Origin: Desmodesmus armatus
Lineage: Eukaryota > Chlorophyta > Chlorophyceae > Sphaeropleales > Scenedesmaceae
Reading direction: 5' to 3'
Assembly (NCBI GenBank): GCA_007449985.2
Contig: VIIQ02000724.1
Span: 371,046 to 435,045 of the forward strand
Length of the DNA: 64,000 bases
A model generated the notes under the pieces. That model had not been told where the DNA came from, ran no database searches, and was given only the letters and a program-made list of their open reading frames with translations. The position numbers and the translations under genes are program-made. Shown here piece by piece: positions 44,811 through 54,682 of this stretch. The first letter of the stretch is position 1; the number at the start of each line of letters is the position of its first letter.

Positions 44811-47450
44811 GGGGCTCAAAGCCCACCTCCTCCACCAGGATGCGGTAAGCGCGCTGGCACATGCGCACCTGCAGGCCGCAATGCAGACAACATAGCAGGT
44901 GTGCAGACAGAGGGAGGAGCCTGTTGATGTGAGATTTGCGACTGGCGAGATACACAGTCCATGTCAGTGAGTGAGACGACGCCGGCATGTGCAGAGCATA
45001 TGCCAGCAGATCGTCTGTTGCAATATGTTTGGCACATCTGTCACAGCAGCGATGTTAACAGAGACGACGCCGGCTTGTGCAGAGCATGTGCCAGCCGATC
45101 GTCTGTTACAAGATGTCATGGCACATCTGTCACAGCAGCGATGTCAACATCGCTTGTAACATACGATCTGCTAGCATATGCTCTGCACAAGTCGGCTGTC
45201 TCACTAACAGACATGGACCGTTCCATGGGGTGACACAATCCAGTGGACAACGGGCAGCTGTCAGTAAGAGAGCCAAAATCCCTCACCTTGTCCTCAAAGC
45301 CGGCTGCCTGCCCCGTCTCGTCAAAGGCCATCACCACCACTGCAGCGCCGTGGTTCTTGACGATGGTGGCCTGCTCCCTGAACTTGTCCTCACCCTCCTT
45401 CAGGCTGATGCTGTTGACGATGCACTTGCCCTGGGAGCACTTGAGGCCAGCCTCCACGATGTGGAACTTGCTGCTGTCAATCATGAAGGGCACGCGGCTG
45501 ATCTCAGGGTCTGCAGCAAGGCACGGGCAGGCAGGGCATGAGCACAGGAGGAGGAAGGACATGGTCAGTGGCAGGTGGCTGATAGCAAGGCTGATTGCAT
45601 GTGCTAAGCACACCAAGGGAACAACCACTGTGCAGGACGCTCACAGCCTTCAAACATCCTGGCCTGGCTGCACGCTACAGCCACTACTCAGGACAGGAAG
45701 CATATAGAGCAAGGGTCAGGAGGCTGCAGCATCGCGACCCCGCCAGCAAGTCAACACACCCGAGACACACAGGTTGACGAACTTGGTCATGGCGGCCACG
45801 CCGTCAATCAGGCCGTCGTCCATGTTGATGTCCAGCACATGCGCGCCCTGCTGCACCTGCTTCAGCGCGATGGCGAGTGCCTTGTCGTAGTCGTTGTTGA
45901 TGATGGCCTTCTTGAACAGCGCAGAGCCAGCAACATTGCAGCGCTCGCCCAGGTTGAGGAACGTGGAGCGCATGTTGGACGCATTGGGCTGGTAGTTGAG
46001 GGGCTCCAGGCCGCTGATGCGCATCAGGGGCTCCACATCATGCACTGGCCGGGGAGGGTAGGCGGAGGCCATCTTGGCAATGGAGGCGATGTGCTCAGGT
46101 GTGGAGCCGCAGCAGCCGCCGATGGCGTTCACCAGGTTCTCCTCGCAGAAGGGCCTGATCTCCTCAGCCATCTCAGCACCCTTCTGGTCGTAGCCACCCA
46201 TGGCGTTGGGCAGGCCGGCATTGGGGTAGCAGAACACAAAGCAGTCAGCGCAGGCGCTCAGGTTGGCGATGTACTTCTTCATGTCGGTGGCTCCCAGCGC
46301 GCAGTTGAGGCCCACCGCCAGGGGCTTGGCGTGGCTGATGCTGTTCCAGAAGGCCTCGTTGGTCTGGCCGGACAGGGTGCGGCCGCTGTTGTCCACGATG
46401 GTGCCGCTGATGAACACGGGGATGCGCACGCCGTTGTCAGCAAAGAACTTCTCCAGCGCGTACACGGCAGCCTTGGCGTTCAGGGTGTCAAAGATGGTCT
46501 CCACCAGGAACATGTCCACGCCACCAGCATACAGGCCCTCCAGCTGCTGGTAGTAGGCGTCCACAACCTCGTCGTAGGTGATGCCCCTGAACGCAGGGTT
46601 CTCCACAGACGGGGACACACTCAGGGTCTTGTTGGTGGGGCCCACAGCGCCAGCAACAAACTTCAGGGACCCTGGGTTGGCGGCCATGTAGTCAGCGGTG
46701 GCCTTCTTGGCCAGCTCAGCAGCAGATTTGTTGATCAGGAACACCTGGTGGCACAGCAGGGCAGAGCCATTGCACGAGGAGCAGAAAGCAGGAGAGTCGG
46801 CACGGAAGCAACCCACCAGAAGCGTTGGAAGCCAAACTGACTTTAACCCCAACCATAGGAGCAGCGCAGAATGCCCCATGCAAGCAGTGCTGCATGCATG
46901 CACTGTGACTTTAGCAATGAGCCTGATACTGCAGTAGTAGCAGCATGTGCCACTGTCAGGTTGTTAGCGAATGCAGCAGGCATAGCAAGGAGCAACAAGC
47001 AACTGCAGGAAAGCACAGGAACTGCATGCACTGCCCCGGCACTGCCTTGCGCACCTCCTCGGGTGCCTGCAGCTCATAGTCTGCCTGGCTGATGGTGGTG
47101 CCGTTGAAGGTGTTGGTCTCAATGATGTCTGCGCCGCCCACCAGGTACTGCATGTGGATGTCGTAGATCACGTCTGGCCGCGTGATGACCAAGATGTCGT
47201 TGTTGCCCTTCAGCTCGTGGCCGTGGTTGGCGTAGCGCTCGCCCCTGAAATCCTCCTCCGTCAGCTTGAAGCGCTGGATCATGGTGCCCATGGCGCCATC
47301 GATGAAGATGATGCGCTCCTTCATCAGCCGCGTCAGCTGGTCAAACGCAGCTGTGCGCTTGATTGGGTCGACCCACTGCTTGTAACCCTCAGGCGCTGGG
47401 GCTGCGGCGCGGCTGCAGGACACACAGAGATGGACAGACACAAGCAGCAC
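36550..47450 (-). CDS. METH: Cobalamin-dependent methionine synthase with duplicated Hcy and folate modules
   Basis: Exons in order: 47055-47412 (47450 if the local ATG is the start), 45760-46744, 45287-45510, 44557-44868, 43305-43895, 42006-42990, 41555-41778, 40770-41081, 40020-40418, 39607-39804, 38922-39304, 38481-38640, 37994-38188, 37594-37798, 37130-37284, 36550-36837. All phases match, giving about 2000 aa; the usual length is about 1230-1265. Domain order is Hcy, THF, start of cap, Hcy, THF, cap, cobalamin, AdoMet activation. Both Hcy copies have the zinc ligands (GLNCALG and [13 protein letters not shown]); both THF copies have [22 protein letters not shown] and [14 protein letters not shown]. 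The single cobalamin domain has [13 protein letters not shown] with the B12-binding His; the activation domain has RPAPGYP. Exon 43305-43895 is chimeric: it starts as cap ([17 protein letters not shown]) and, through a ~45-residue linker, becomes the Hcy N-terminus ([17 protein letters not shown]). The enzyme moves methyl from 5-methyl-tetrahydrofolate to homocysteine via B12. Three further upstream exons may belong to it. Confidence 0.9.
44321..44415. repeat. 95-nt near-perfect hairpin in a METH intron (miRNA-precursor-like or MITE)
   Basis: 31-base perfect arms: 44321-44351, starting TCTTACAGTCTTAGACATAG, and its exact reverse complement at 44385-44415. An inner pair GGCTTCAGCCTG / CAGGCTGAAGTC continues the stem at 44356-44380 with one mismatch and a one-base loop. 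Confidence 0.9.
44956..45222. mobile_element. Short TIR element (MITE-like) in a METH intron
   Basis: Imperfect terminal inverted repeats of about 28 bases (GTCCATGTCAGTGAGTGAGA at the left; the right end is its reverse complement GTCTCACTAACAGACATGGAC). Inside, an ~88-base unit (GAGACGACGCCGGC...GCAGAGCAT...GATCGTCTGTT...CACATCTGTCACAGCAGCGA) occurs twice directly and once inverted. The equivalent intron of the other METH copy lacks it. No obvious target-site duplication and no coding capacity. Confidence 0.65.
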
Positions 47451-47996
47451 TATGTGAGAGATACTCAGGCAGTAAATCTGCAGACTGTCCTGGGTAAATC
47501 TGACGTTTCACCATGTGCTGCTGCAGTGCGCACGGCATGACGCATGCGTCCTGCGCACAGGCATGAGGCAGCTCATGCACCCCGCCCAGCAGTACTTGGT
47601 GACTGTGCCGCAGACATGTCAGATGTTCTTCTTCCCCCAGCACACTGCAGGACAACTAGCTGATATGCGGTCCAAGTGCCCATGCATGCTGGCAGGCGCA
47701 TCAACGCTAGCTGGCAGCCCGGGTCCAGCACACACACTGCAGAAGCCGCAGGTTATGCCGCCCATTTGGATGCAGCGTGCCAGGACAATGCAGGACAAGT
47801 GGTGCTGGTCTGTGCTGCTGCATCCTGGGATGTCCTCAAGCATCCCAGCACTGCTACCACCCCAGCACGCATCACTGCTAGCATCCCAGCACGCAGCACT
47901 GCTAGCACCCCAGCACGGGCGCTGCAAGAAACAGCTGCTGGCTGTATCTGAACCAGCGTGACCGCATGCATGTGCTGCTTGTCCAAGCAACCATGG

Positions 47997-48799
47997 TCAT
48001 CCCGGCACTGCCACACACCTTGGGATAATGGGCACAGGATCGCCAACCTCAGCTGCTGGGACCGCATCTGACTCCTGCTTTCGCACTGCGCGAACTGCTG
48101 CAGCATCCTCAGAAGGAAGCACCTCTGCTGACTTGGCTGAAGTCGCCACTGCTGCAGCGCCTGCAGCTGCTGCCACACCAGCAACGCCAGCACCAGCTGC
48201 CAGGGCAGCTGAGGCACCGCTGCTTGCGTGCTGACTGGCTGCAGTGTCATCCTCACGTGCTGCTTGCACCTTTGCTTGTAGGGGAGCCGCTGATGCTGCT
48301 GGTGGTGCAGGGCTGCTGGCACCTGTTGTAGGCCAAAGACAGTGCAGCAGCATTGTTAGGGTAGTGAAGGGTTTGCTATGCAGGTCAGGGCAACCTGCTT
48401 GGCAGAGGGATGTGCAGCTGTTCAGCAGGGTCCTTTTACTCAAGTCATCTGACCTCGGTATGGCATGTCCTTTGACACCCAGCCGCTCACCTGTGCTGCG
48501 TCTTGGAGAGCGCCTAGACAGGACCACAAAACCGACCTGCAGGACAGCAGCAGCATTGTCAGTGCACCTGGCTCCGCAATTGACTGCACATCCAGACAAG
48601 TCTGTGATTCCTGTATGATACTTACCACTGCAAGGAGCAGCGCGGGGACCAACACAGGGGCCAGCTGCACCAGCAAGAACTTCAGCACTGGGATGGCAGC
48701 CAGCACCACCACAGGGGACAGCAGCACTGCCACAACGGCCACGCCAGCTGCCAGCAGGGGATTTTCGACAGCGAACGACTTCATCTGGGACAGATCCAT
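47997..48799 (-). CDS. Membrane-hairpin protein of unknown function, or the 5' exons of METH
   Basis: Exons 48626-48799, 48491-48536 and 48019-48322 join in phase. Translation starts MDLSQMKSFAVENPLLAAG, followed by about 50 very hydrophobic residues with Pro (SPVVVLAAIPVLKFLL and APVLVPALLLAVVGFVVL), then a basic SRRSPRRS, then an Ala-rich segment ending GDPVPIIP. Two readings are possible. If the last exon reads on, it ends at a stop at 47997 as a stand-alone protein of about 180 aa. If it splices at the GT at 48018, its phase matches the first METH exon at 47412, giving a METH of 2165 aa with a membrane-anchored N-terminus. I see no TGTAA signal on the minus strand between 47997 and 47412, which slightly favours the second reading. 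An alternative start lies 11 codons upstream (48832). Confidence 0.55.
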
Positions 48800-48839
48800 G
48801 ACGCTGGGCTTGTGATGAGAGTTTGGCCGCAAGCATCAG

Positions 48840-49165
48840 GCAATCAGAGAGAGTGCATTTCTGGAAATGCAGATCCGACTGAGTGGAAGCCAGACTGCTG
48901 TCGAACTTGGATCAGAAAGGTGAGGTTACTTCAGCCGACGTTTGCGTACCGTGGCACTGTCAGTTGAGTTTTCTCAAGGGTGGTTGTCAAAAAGGCAGCA
49001 ATGCATTTCATAATGGTAAGTTGACGATCCCGATGTTTTACATCATACAGCACCGCTGGCGGGTGACCACCTTGTGTGGTGGCTACCCCTCCAAGGGCCA
49101 GCATCAGCTCCAGCCTGGCTGCCAAGCTCAACCATGGAACTATCAGCAACTCAGCAACTCAGCAA
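48840..49165. promoter_or_regulatory. Short gap between KRI1 and the METH locus
   Basis: Only about 330 bases separate the KRI1 stop from the next minus-strand start codon, so KRI1's 3' UTR and the downstream promoter share it. A reverse TGTAA lies at 49038-49042. Confidence 0.45.
49038..49042 (-). terminator. TGTAA poly(A) signal candidate of KRI1
   Basis: Minus-strand TGTAA about 125 bases past the KRI1 stop. Confidence 0.5.
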
Positions 49166-52100
49166 TCACTCTGCCCCCTTCTTCTCCTTTCGCTTCAAAG
49201 ACCGCAGCAGGTTCTTCTTCTGCGCCTTGGTCAGCGGCGTGTCCACAGGCACAGCCGCCAACCGGCCCGCTGGCTGCGGCTGCGGCTCCTTCCGCTTCTT
49301 CTGCTGCCCCTGCTGGTCGTCACCTGCTCTGTGCTTCTTGTGCTTGTGCTGCGTGCCATCACCGGCAGCACTGCCCCGCTCCCCGTCCTGCTGCGCAGGC
49401 TTCAGCGTCAGCTTGGCATATGAGGCCAAGCGGGCAGCCTGCTTCTCCTCTGCCGTCATCTCACTGAGGGGCTTCTGCTGCTGCTTCTGTTTATGCTGCT
49501 GGCCATGTGGCTTGCCATGAGCCTGCTCAAAGCGCCGCTTGTAGCCAGCATGCTGCTGCTGCCTCTGCTTGGCCGGCCGCTGCTGCTGCTGGCCATTCTG
49601 CTGCCGGCCCGCATGCTCCGCAGCCTCCTGCTGCCGCTGCTCCTGCTGCTGCTGCCGCCGCTGCAGGCGCTCAACATCCTTGTGCTTCTGCCGTTGCCGC
49701 TTGTGCTGCCGCATGGCCTCCGCAGCTGCTGCCTCGCCCTTGATGCGCTGTAGGGCTTTGTAGTTTGGCCGCAGCCGCTTGCTGTCATCCCGGTAGGGTG
49801 CTGCAACCATCTTCATGCCTATGATCTGATTGAGCTCCTTGTCTGGCAGGTTCAGGATGTCACCCACGGACAGCCCAAAGTTCTCGGCTGGCACCTGCAC
49901 AACAGCGGCATTGGCGGCAGCAACGGCACAACAGGGCCATGTCTTAGGAAGGGCAAGACAATCAGGCAATACTAACCATGTGGCAGGTTTGTGCACGAAA
50001 CCTCACTGGTGTGACAGCACAGCACAGAGCAGCTAACAGGGGCATAAACCATCGACTCCTTTGCAGACATCACACCAGCACAGTTCACTATGCACAGGAT
50101 AGCACCCCCCGGCTGTAAGCACCACAGCAACTGCCTACTAGGTAGTCCCAACTGTCCAAGGGGCCTGTGCAACTCGCCACCAACCTGTCCGTTGCCCACC
50201 AGGCGCCAACTCAACCCACCTGTCGGTACTTGAACCTGCATGGTATGCCCCCAATGTTGTCCTCACAGTCCAGCTTGTAGTACTCCTCAAGCTTGCGCTG
50301 CAGCTGGCTACGCTGCTCAGCCCTGGCTGCTGCTGCAGCTGCCTTCTCCTCTTCTGTGGCACCATCATCCTCTTCACCCTCCCCTTCATCTTCATCCCCG
50401 CTGTCTGACCCCTGCTGCTGCTGCAGCTGCTGGTGCAGGACTGCAAAGCCCCCTGCTGCCTCGTCGTCTCCCAGGGCTGTGGCTGCTGCAGGTTTTAGGA
50501 CATCGTCCTCTGCTGCTAGCTCCTCATCTGCATCGCCAAACAGCTCATCATGCTCGTCATCACCCTGTGACAGCAGGCAGACAGCAGCCACGTTTCATGC
50601 AGCACACACAGCAGGCAAGCAGGGGGCACAGAGCACTCAGGATTAGAATTGAGCAATGTCGAAACTGAAAGCTGGCCAGGGGTTGGGTGCGCCATCAGGA
50701 CAAGGCTTGGGTGTGCCTAGAATCAAGGCACTGGCAGCTGACAGCCAGTCCAGGTTGCATGGGCTGTTGCAGTTGACACACTGTTTTGATGCATGCATGT
50801 ACACATACTGCCACACAAGCAAAGGCGCTCACAAGAAGCCTATGAGCCAAAGCCAGCCCACACAACCCAGCCAGCCCACATCCAAGCATGCTGCCACTGC
50901 AACAGCTTACACCCCTGCTGCTGCACCCACCTCATAGTAGCTATCATCAAAGGCAGCTGCCATCCTCTTGTCGTAGGCATCAGGGTCAAAGTCACCCTCC
51001 AGCAGCTCATCAAGCAGGTTAGCCAGGCCACCAGACTTGGCGAGGGCAGCTTCGTCATCCTCGTCGATGCCATGGCCGGCCTTCTTGGACTTGATGCCAG
51101 CCTCCTGCTGAATGCGGCCAAACCTACACAGTACAAGCACCACCAGGTATGGATTGTGAGTTTTGATAGCGGGTGTTGGTGGCTGCAGGAGGACTTGTGC
51201 AACCACAGAGGCGCATGCTGCATGCTGCGATCTGATCTTGCAGAGGCTACGCACAACACCCCTCCAAGCACACCCCTTCAGACTTGGCCATAGGAGGTAT
51301 GCTGACTACTTCACTACCACTATCAGCATCACTTTCACCAATCACACTCAAGCCTGTAAAAGACACAAAACAAGACGAACAAGAAAACAGCGCACTGCCC
51401 AGCACAGCAGCCATTGCCAACTCACATGTCGTGGATCTCCTGCTTCTTGAGGTTCTTTAGGCGCCTGATCTCCGCCTCGCGCGCCTCCTTCTCCGCCTGC
51501 TTGCGCGCGGCCTTGGAATCACGCTGCCGCTTGCGGCGTTCATCTGTGCGGCGGACGCTATCCTCAATCACACGAGGGAAGCTCTGGATGCGGTGGGAGC
51601 CTGGCTCCTCGTACCTGCAGCAACAAGGGAACACACCACAAAAGCAGGGCAGAAGAAATGCACAACAATGTCAAGCCAACATCAAGTTGTACTGGTGCCA
51701 TCAGCCTGTGTGAGAGGTGCGGGAGCCGCACGCACCACTGGCTACACAGACAGAGATGTGAACAGGAAGGGATGTGAACAGGGCGCAGCTGCTGCTGTTT
51801 GGTGCGCCAACACAATTGTGGACGAGCCTGTGTGCAAGACTTTGGTGCACATACGAGCCCATGCAAGCACGGGCTCACAAGAAAGCTCACTCGACTGCAC
51901 TTCCCGCCCCTAAATTGGCTTGTGAAGAAGCGTCTTGCAGCAGCCTGGAGCGTGACAGGCCCTGTGGCCCCAACTGGGCCTGCCACACAGCCTTGCCAGC
52001 ACAACACAGCATCACCTCCTGCCCTTATGGAAATCACTCAGTCACCCACCGTCCCCACACTACTTGCAAACACCGTCCTGCAGGAGCCTAGTGCACGAAC

Positions 52101-54682
52101 TACAGGGCCTCTCACGCAGCCTTGTCACCACCCTCCTATACATGTGGCAGTCCACCAGTCCCTTCACCCACCTGAAGTTGTACGCTGCCTCAAAGCGATC
52201 AACCTCCTCCAGAAACTCCTCATCTTCATCCACATTGATGTCCCCACTGCCGCCCTCACCATCGCTGCTGCTGTCTCCTTCATCCTCACTGCTGCTGCTT
52301 TCGCCGTCCAGACCCTTGAGCCGCTTCTTCTTGCGGCCGCTGCTGCCATCGCCCTCCTTCCATGCCTTGTTGGCTATGTAGGCTTTGAGGAAGGCACCAG
52401 CGGGGTCGAGGTCCTCTCCCTTGCCAAAGTACTCATCCAGCAGCTGCATCACACAGCACAGACATACACACATGTATTGCAAACTGACGGCAGACTGCTG
52501 CTGCCACTGGACCATGACAACGGCCAGCATGCATCTCGACAGTGTTGCAGTAGTCCTTGCACATCTACAGCTTCCCCAACGTTCCTGGTCGTGAGGCATT
52601 GCAGTGCCAGCTGCTGGCTGTGCTGCTGCAACAACAACCATCTTGAGCCCCAGCCAGCATGCTGGTGCCAGACCTGCCTGGCGCAAAAGCATCAGGCAGT
52701 CCAGGCTACAGTCCAGCACACACTGCCAGCCTGGCAAGATTCGATACAATACGTAATGCATGGGTCGACAACACACAAGATGTGCTTCCTCAACAACTCG
52801 ACCACAGCAGCAATGCTCACCTTATTGACCTGCTGCTCCTTGTCCTGCCTCTCCACCCCTGCATCTGCTGCTGGCCGCTTTCCCGCCCTTTTGCGCAGCA
52901 CGCCGGCCTCGTCAGCCAAACCGCCCTCCTCGGCCTCTTCTGCTGCCTGCAGGAATGCCTTCTTCAGCTCCTGCTGCTCTGCTGCATAGGAGTGAGCTAC
53001 AGGCTGCTTGGGCACTGCTGCATCACCACCCTCTGCATCACTTTCACTGCCTGCACCGCCCTCCAATGCCTGCAGCAGGATGCAAAGGGCATGACACAGT
53101 GCGGTACAGCAAGGTACCAGGAATTATGAGAAACTCAGCAGAGTACTGCAGGGTCAGTCAGATGTGCTGGCTGGCCTAGCCGAATGCATTTGCGCTCACT
53201 GAGACTGCCAGCTGACACATACTGACTGCCTGCTCATGCTGCCAGCTGCTGCAAGTCTGATCTCCAACACTACGTGTCATGCGGGTTTGCCCAGGTGCTG
53301 CTCAGCCCCTACAGCTGCATTGGCTCAACAAACTGCTGCTGGTGCTGGTATGGCAAGCTGCAAATGTCACGCATCCCCCACCTGCTTTGCCAGCACTGTC
53401 CTGAGGTACATTGGCTTTGACTTCTTGCCTCCCTCAGCTGCCTGCTGACCATCCTGCTCCTCATCGCTGTCAGCAGGCTTGGGGAACAGCACCACATCCG
53501 GCTGCTTCAGCGCAGGATCCTTCTTCTTCAGCCGCACCAAAGTCTCCAACACCTGCAACATAGGTAAGCAGGCAGCGGCAGTGGCAATATCAGATTCCTT
53601 ATGCATGTCCCAAGCCATGCTTGCAGCCAGGGTTCGCACTTCCAGCATGAGGAAATGTCACTGCTGCTGTCTATTGCAGTAATGCAGACACACAGTGCTA
53701 CAGAGAAGATGATTCCGGAGGTTCTGCAGCAGAGAGGGCAACTGCAGCCACCTCCATGAGCCTGCTGTACTTTGTAGTCCTGCACCCAAACTGTGCTACA
53801 GACAAGCACGCCCTGTTGAGGAGGGGAGCTGCAGCCGCCTCCATCAGCCTCCCTGCCTGTTGCTGCTGCTGGTGCTGCTCTTTCGCAAGCATATGGCAGT
53901 ACCGCAGCTTGCAAATCAGTAGCTGGTTGTATGATGCTGTCACACAGCCTGAAACACAACCCCACCTTGTCTGTGTCATCATCTGCATCCAGCTCTGCAT
54001 CATCATCATCGTCTGTTGAGCTCTCATCCTCATCATCCTCTTCGTCATATGCACCGCCACCTGCTACTGCTGCCGCCTGACGAGCCGCCCTGGCTGCTTC
54101 AGCTGCTGCCTGCACATGAAACCAACGCCAGGGCAGGAGGTCACCAACACAGTGGATGCACCGCAGGCTGAGATTTCGGTGCTGGTTGCCTCAATTTGAG
54201 TCTACTGGTGGTGACGGATCCTTCTTACATACACTGGGATACCAGGTCACCCATTGCTTCTGGTTGCTTGAGCTGCATGTTGGACGACGTGACTGGCTAG
54301 CTGTCAGGTGTCATCCGATCTCACCTTGTTCGTAAGCCTGGCTGCTACTTCAGGGTGCTTTTCCTGCAGTCTGTGCAGCTCCTCACGGCGCTTGTTGTGC
54401 TGCACAGTGGTAGGAAGCGGAGTAGGAGGGGTTGGAACCAGCAGCAGCAGCAGCAGCAGCGGCAACAGCACCAGCAGCACCAGCAGTGGCAACAACAGCT
54501 CCCAACACCGCCGGCTAGCTACAAAGAGTCGAAGGTGGTCTGAGAAGGCCAAGAGGACAGCACGACATTCAAGGTATCATAAAAGCTGCCATGCACACCT
54601 CAAACCGCCTTGCATACTCCTCGTTGACTTTGATGGTGGGCTGCTCGTCCAGTTCATCGTCCAGCAAGGCGCGTTTAGGCAT
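49166..54682 (-). CDS. KRI1: KRI1-like ribosome biogenesis protein, ten exons
   Basis: Exons in order: 54599-54682, 54325-54399, 53966-54109, 53382-53552, 52821-53069, 52172-52443, 51426-51614, 50931-51123, 50220-50564, 49166-49894. All junctions are GT-AG with matching phases, giving about 816 aa. Recognised from KVNEEYARRFE at the start, KKKDPALKQPDVVLFP, SKPMYLRTVL, FLEEVDRFEAAYNFR followed by YEEPGSHRIQSFPRVIEDSV, the Arg/Lys-rich helix RRKRQRDSKAARKQAEKEA, RLKNLKKQEI, the GDFDPDAYDKRM and FDDSYYE segment, and the C-terminal domain (EEYYKLDCEDNIGGIPCRFKYR, shown here only as EEYYKLD and RFKYR, then NFGLSVGDIL and DKELNQIIGMKM). KRI1 binds KRR1 in the nucleolus and is needed for small-subunit pre-rRNA processing. 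Acidic Asp/Glu runs in the middle and Gln/Lys-rich C-terminal repeats are longer than in yeast or human. Confidence 0.9.

Noticed and set aside
42085..46840. Two long plus-strand frames (352 and 333 aa) antisense to METH
   Set aside because: They lie exactly opposite the two conserved 985-base METH exons and mirror their codon structure.
36550..47450. METH as two separate adjacent genes
   Set aside because: The chimeric exon 43305-43895 is open, phase 0 at both ends and carries cap sequence before the second Hcy start; no stop or promoter-sized gap lies between.
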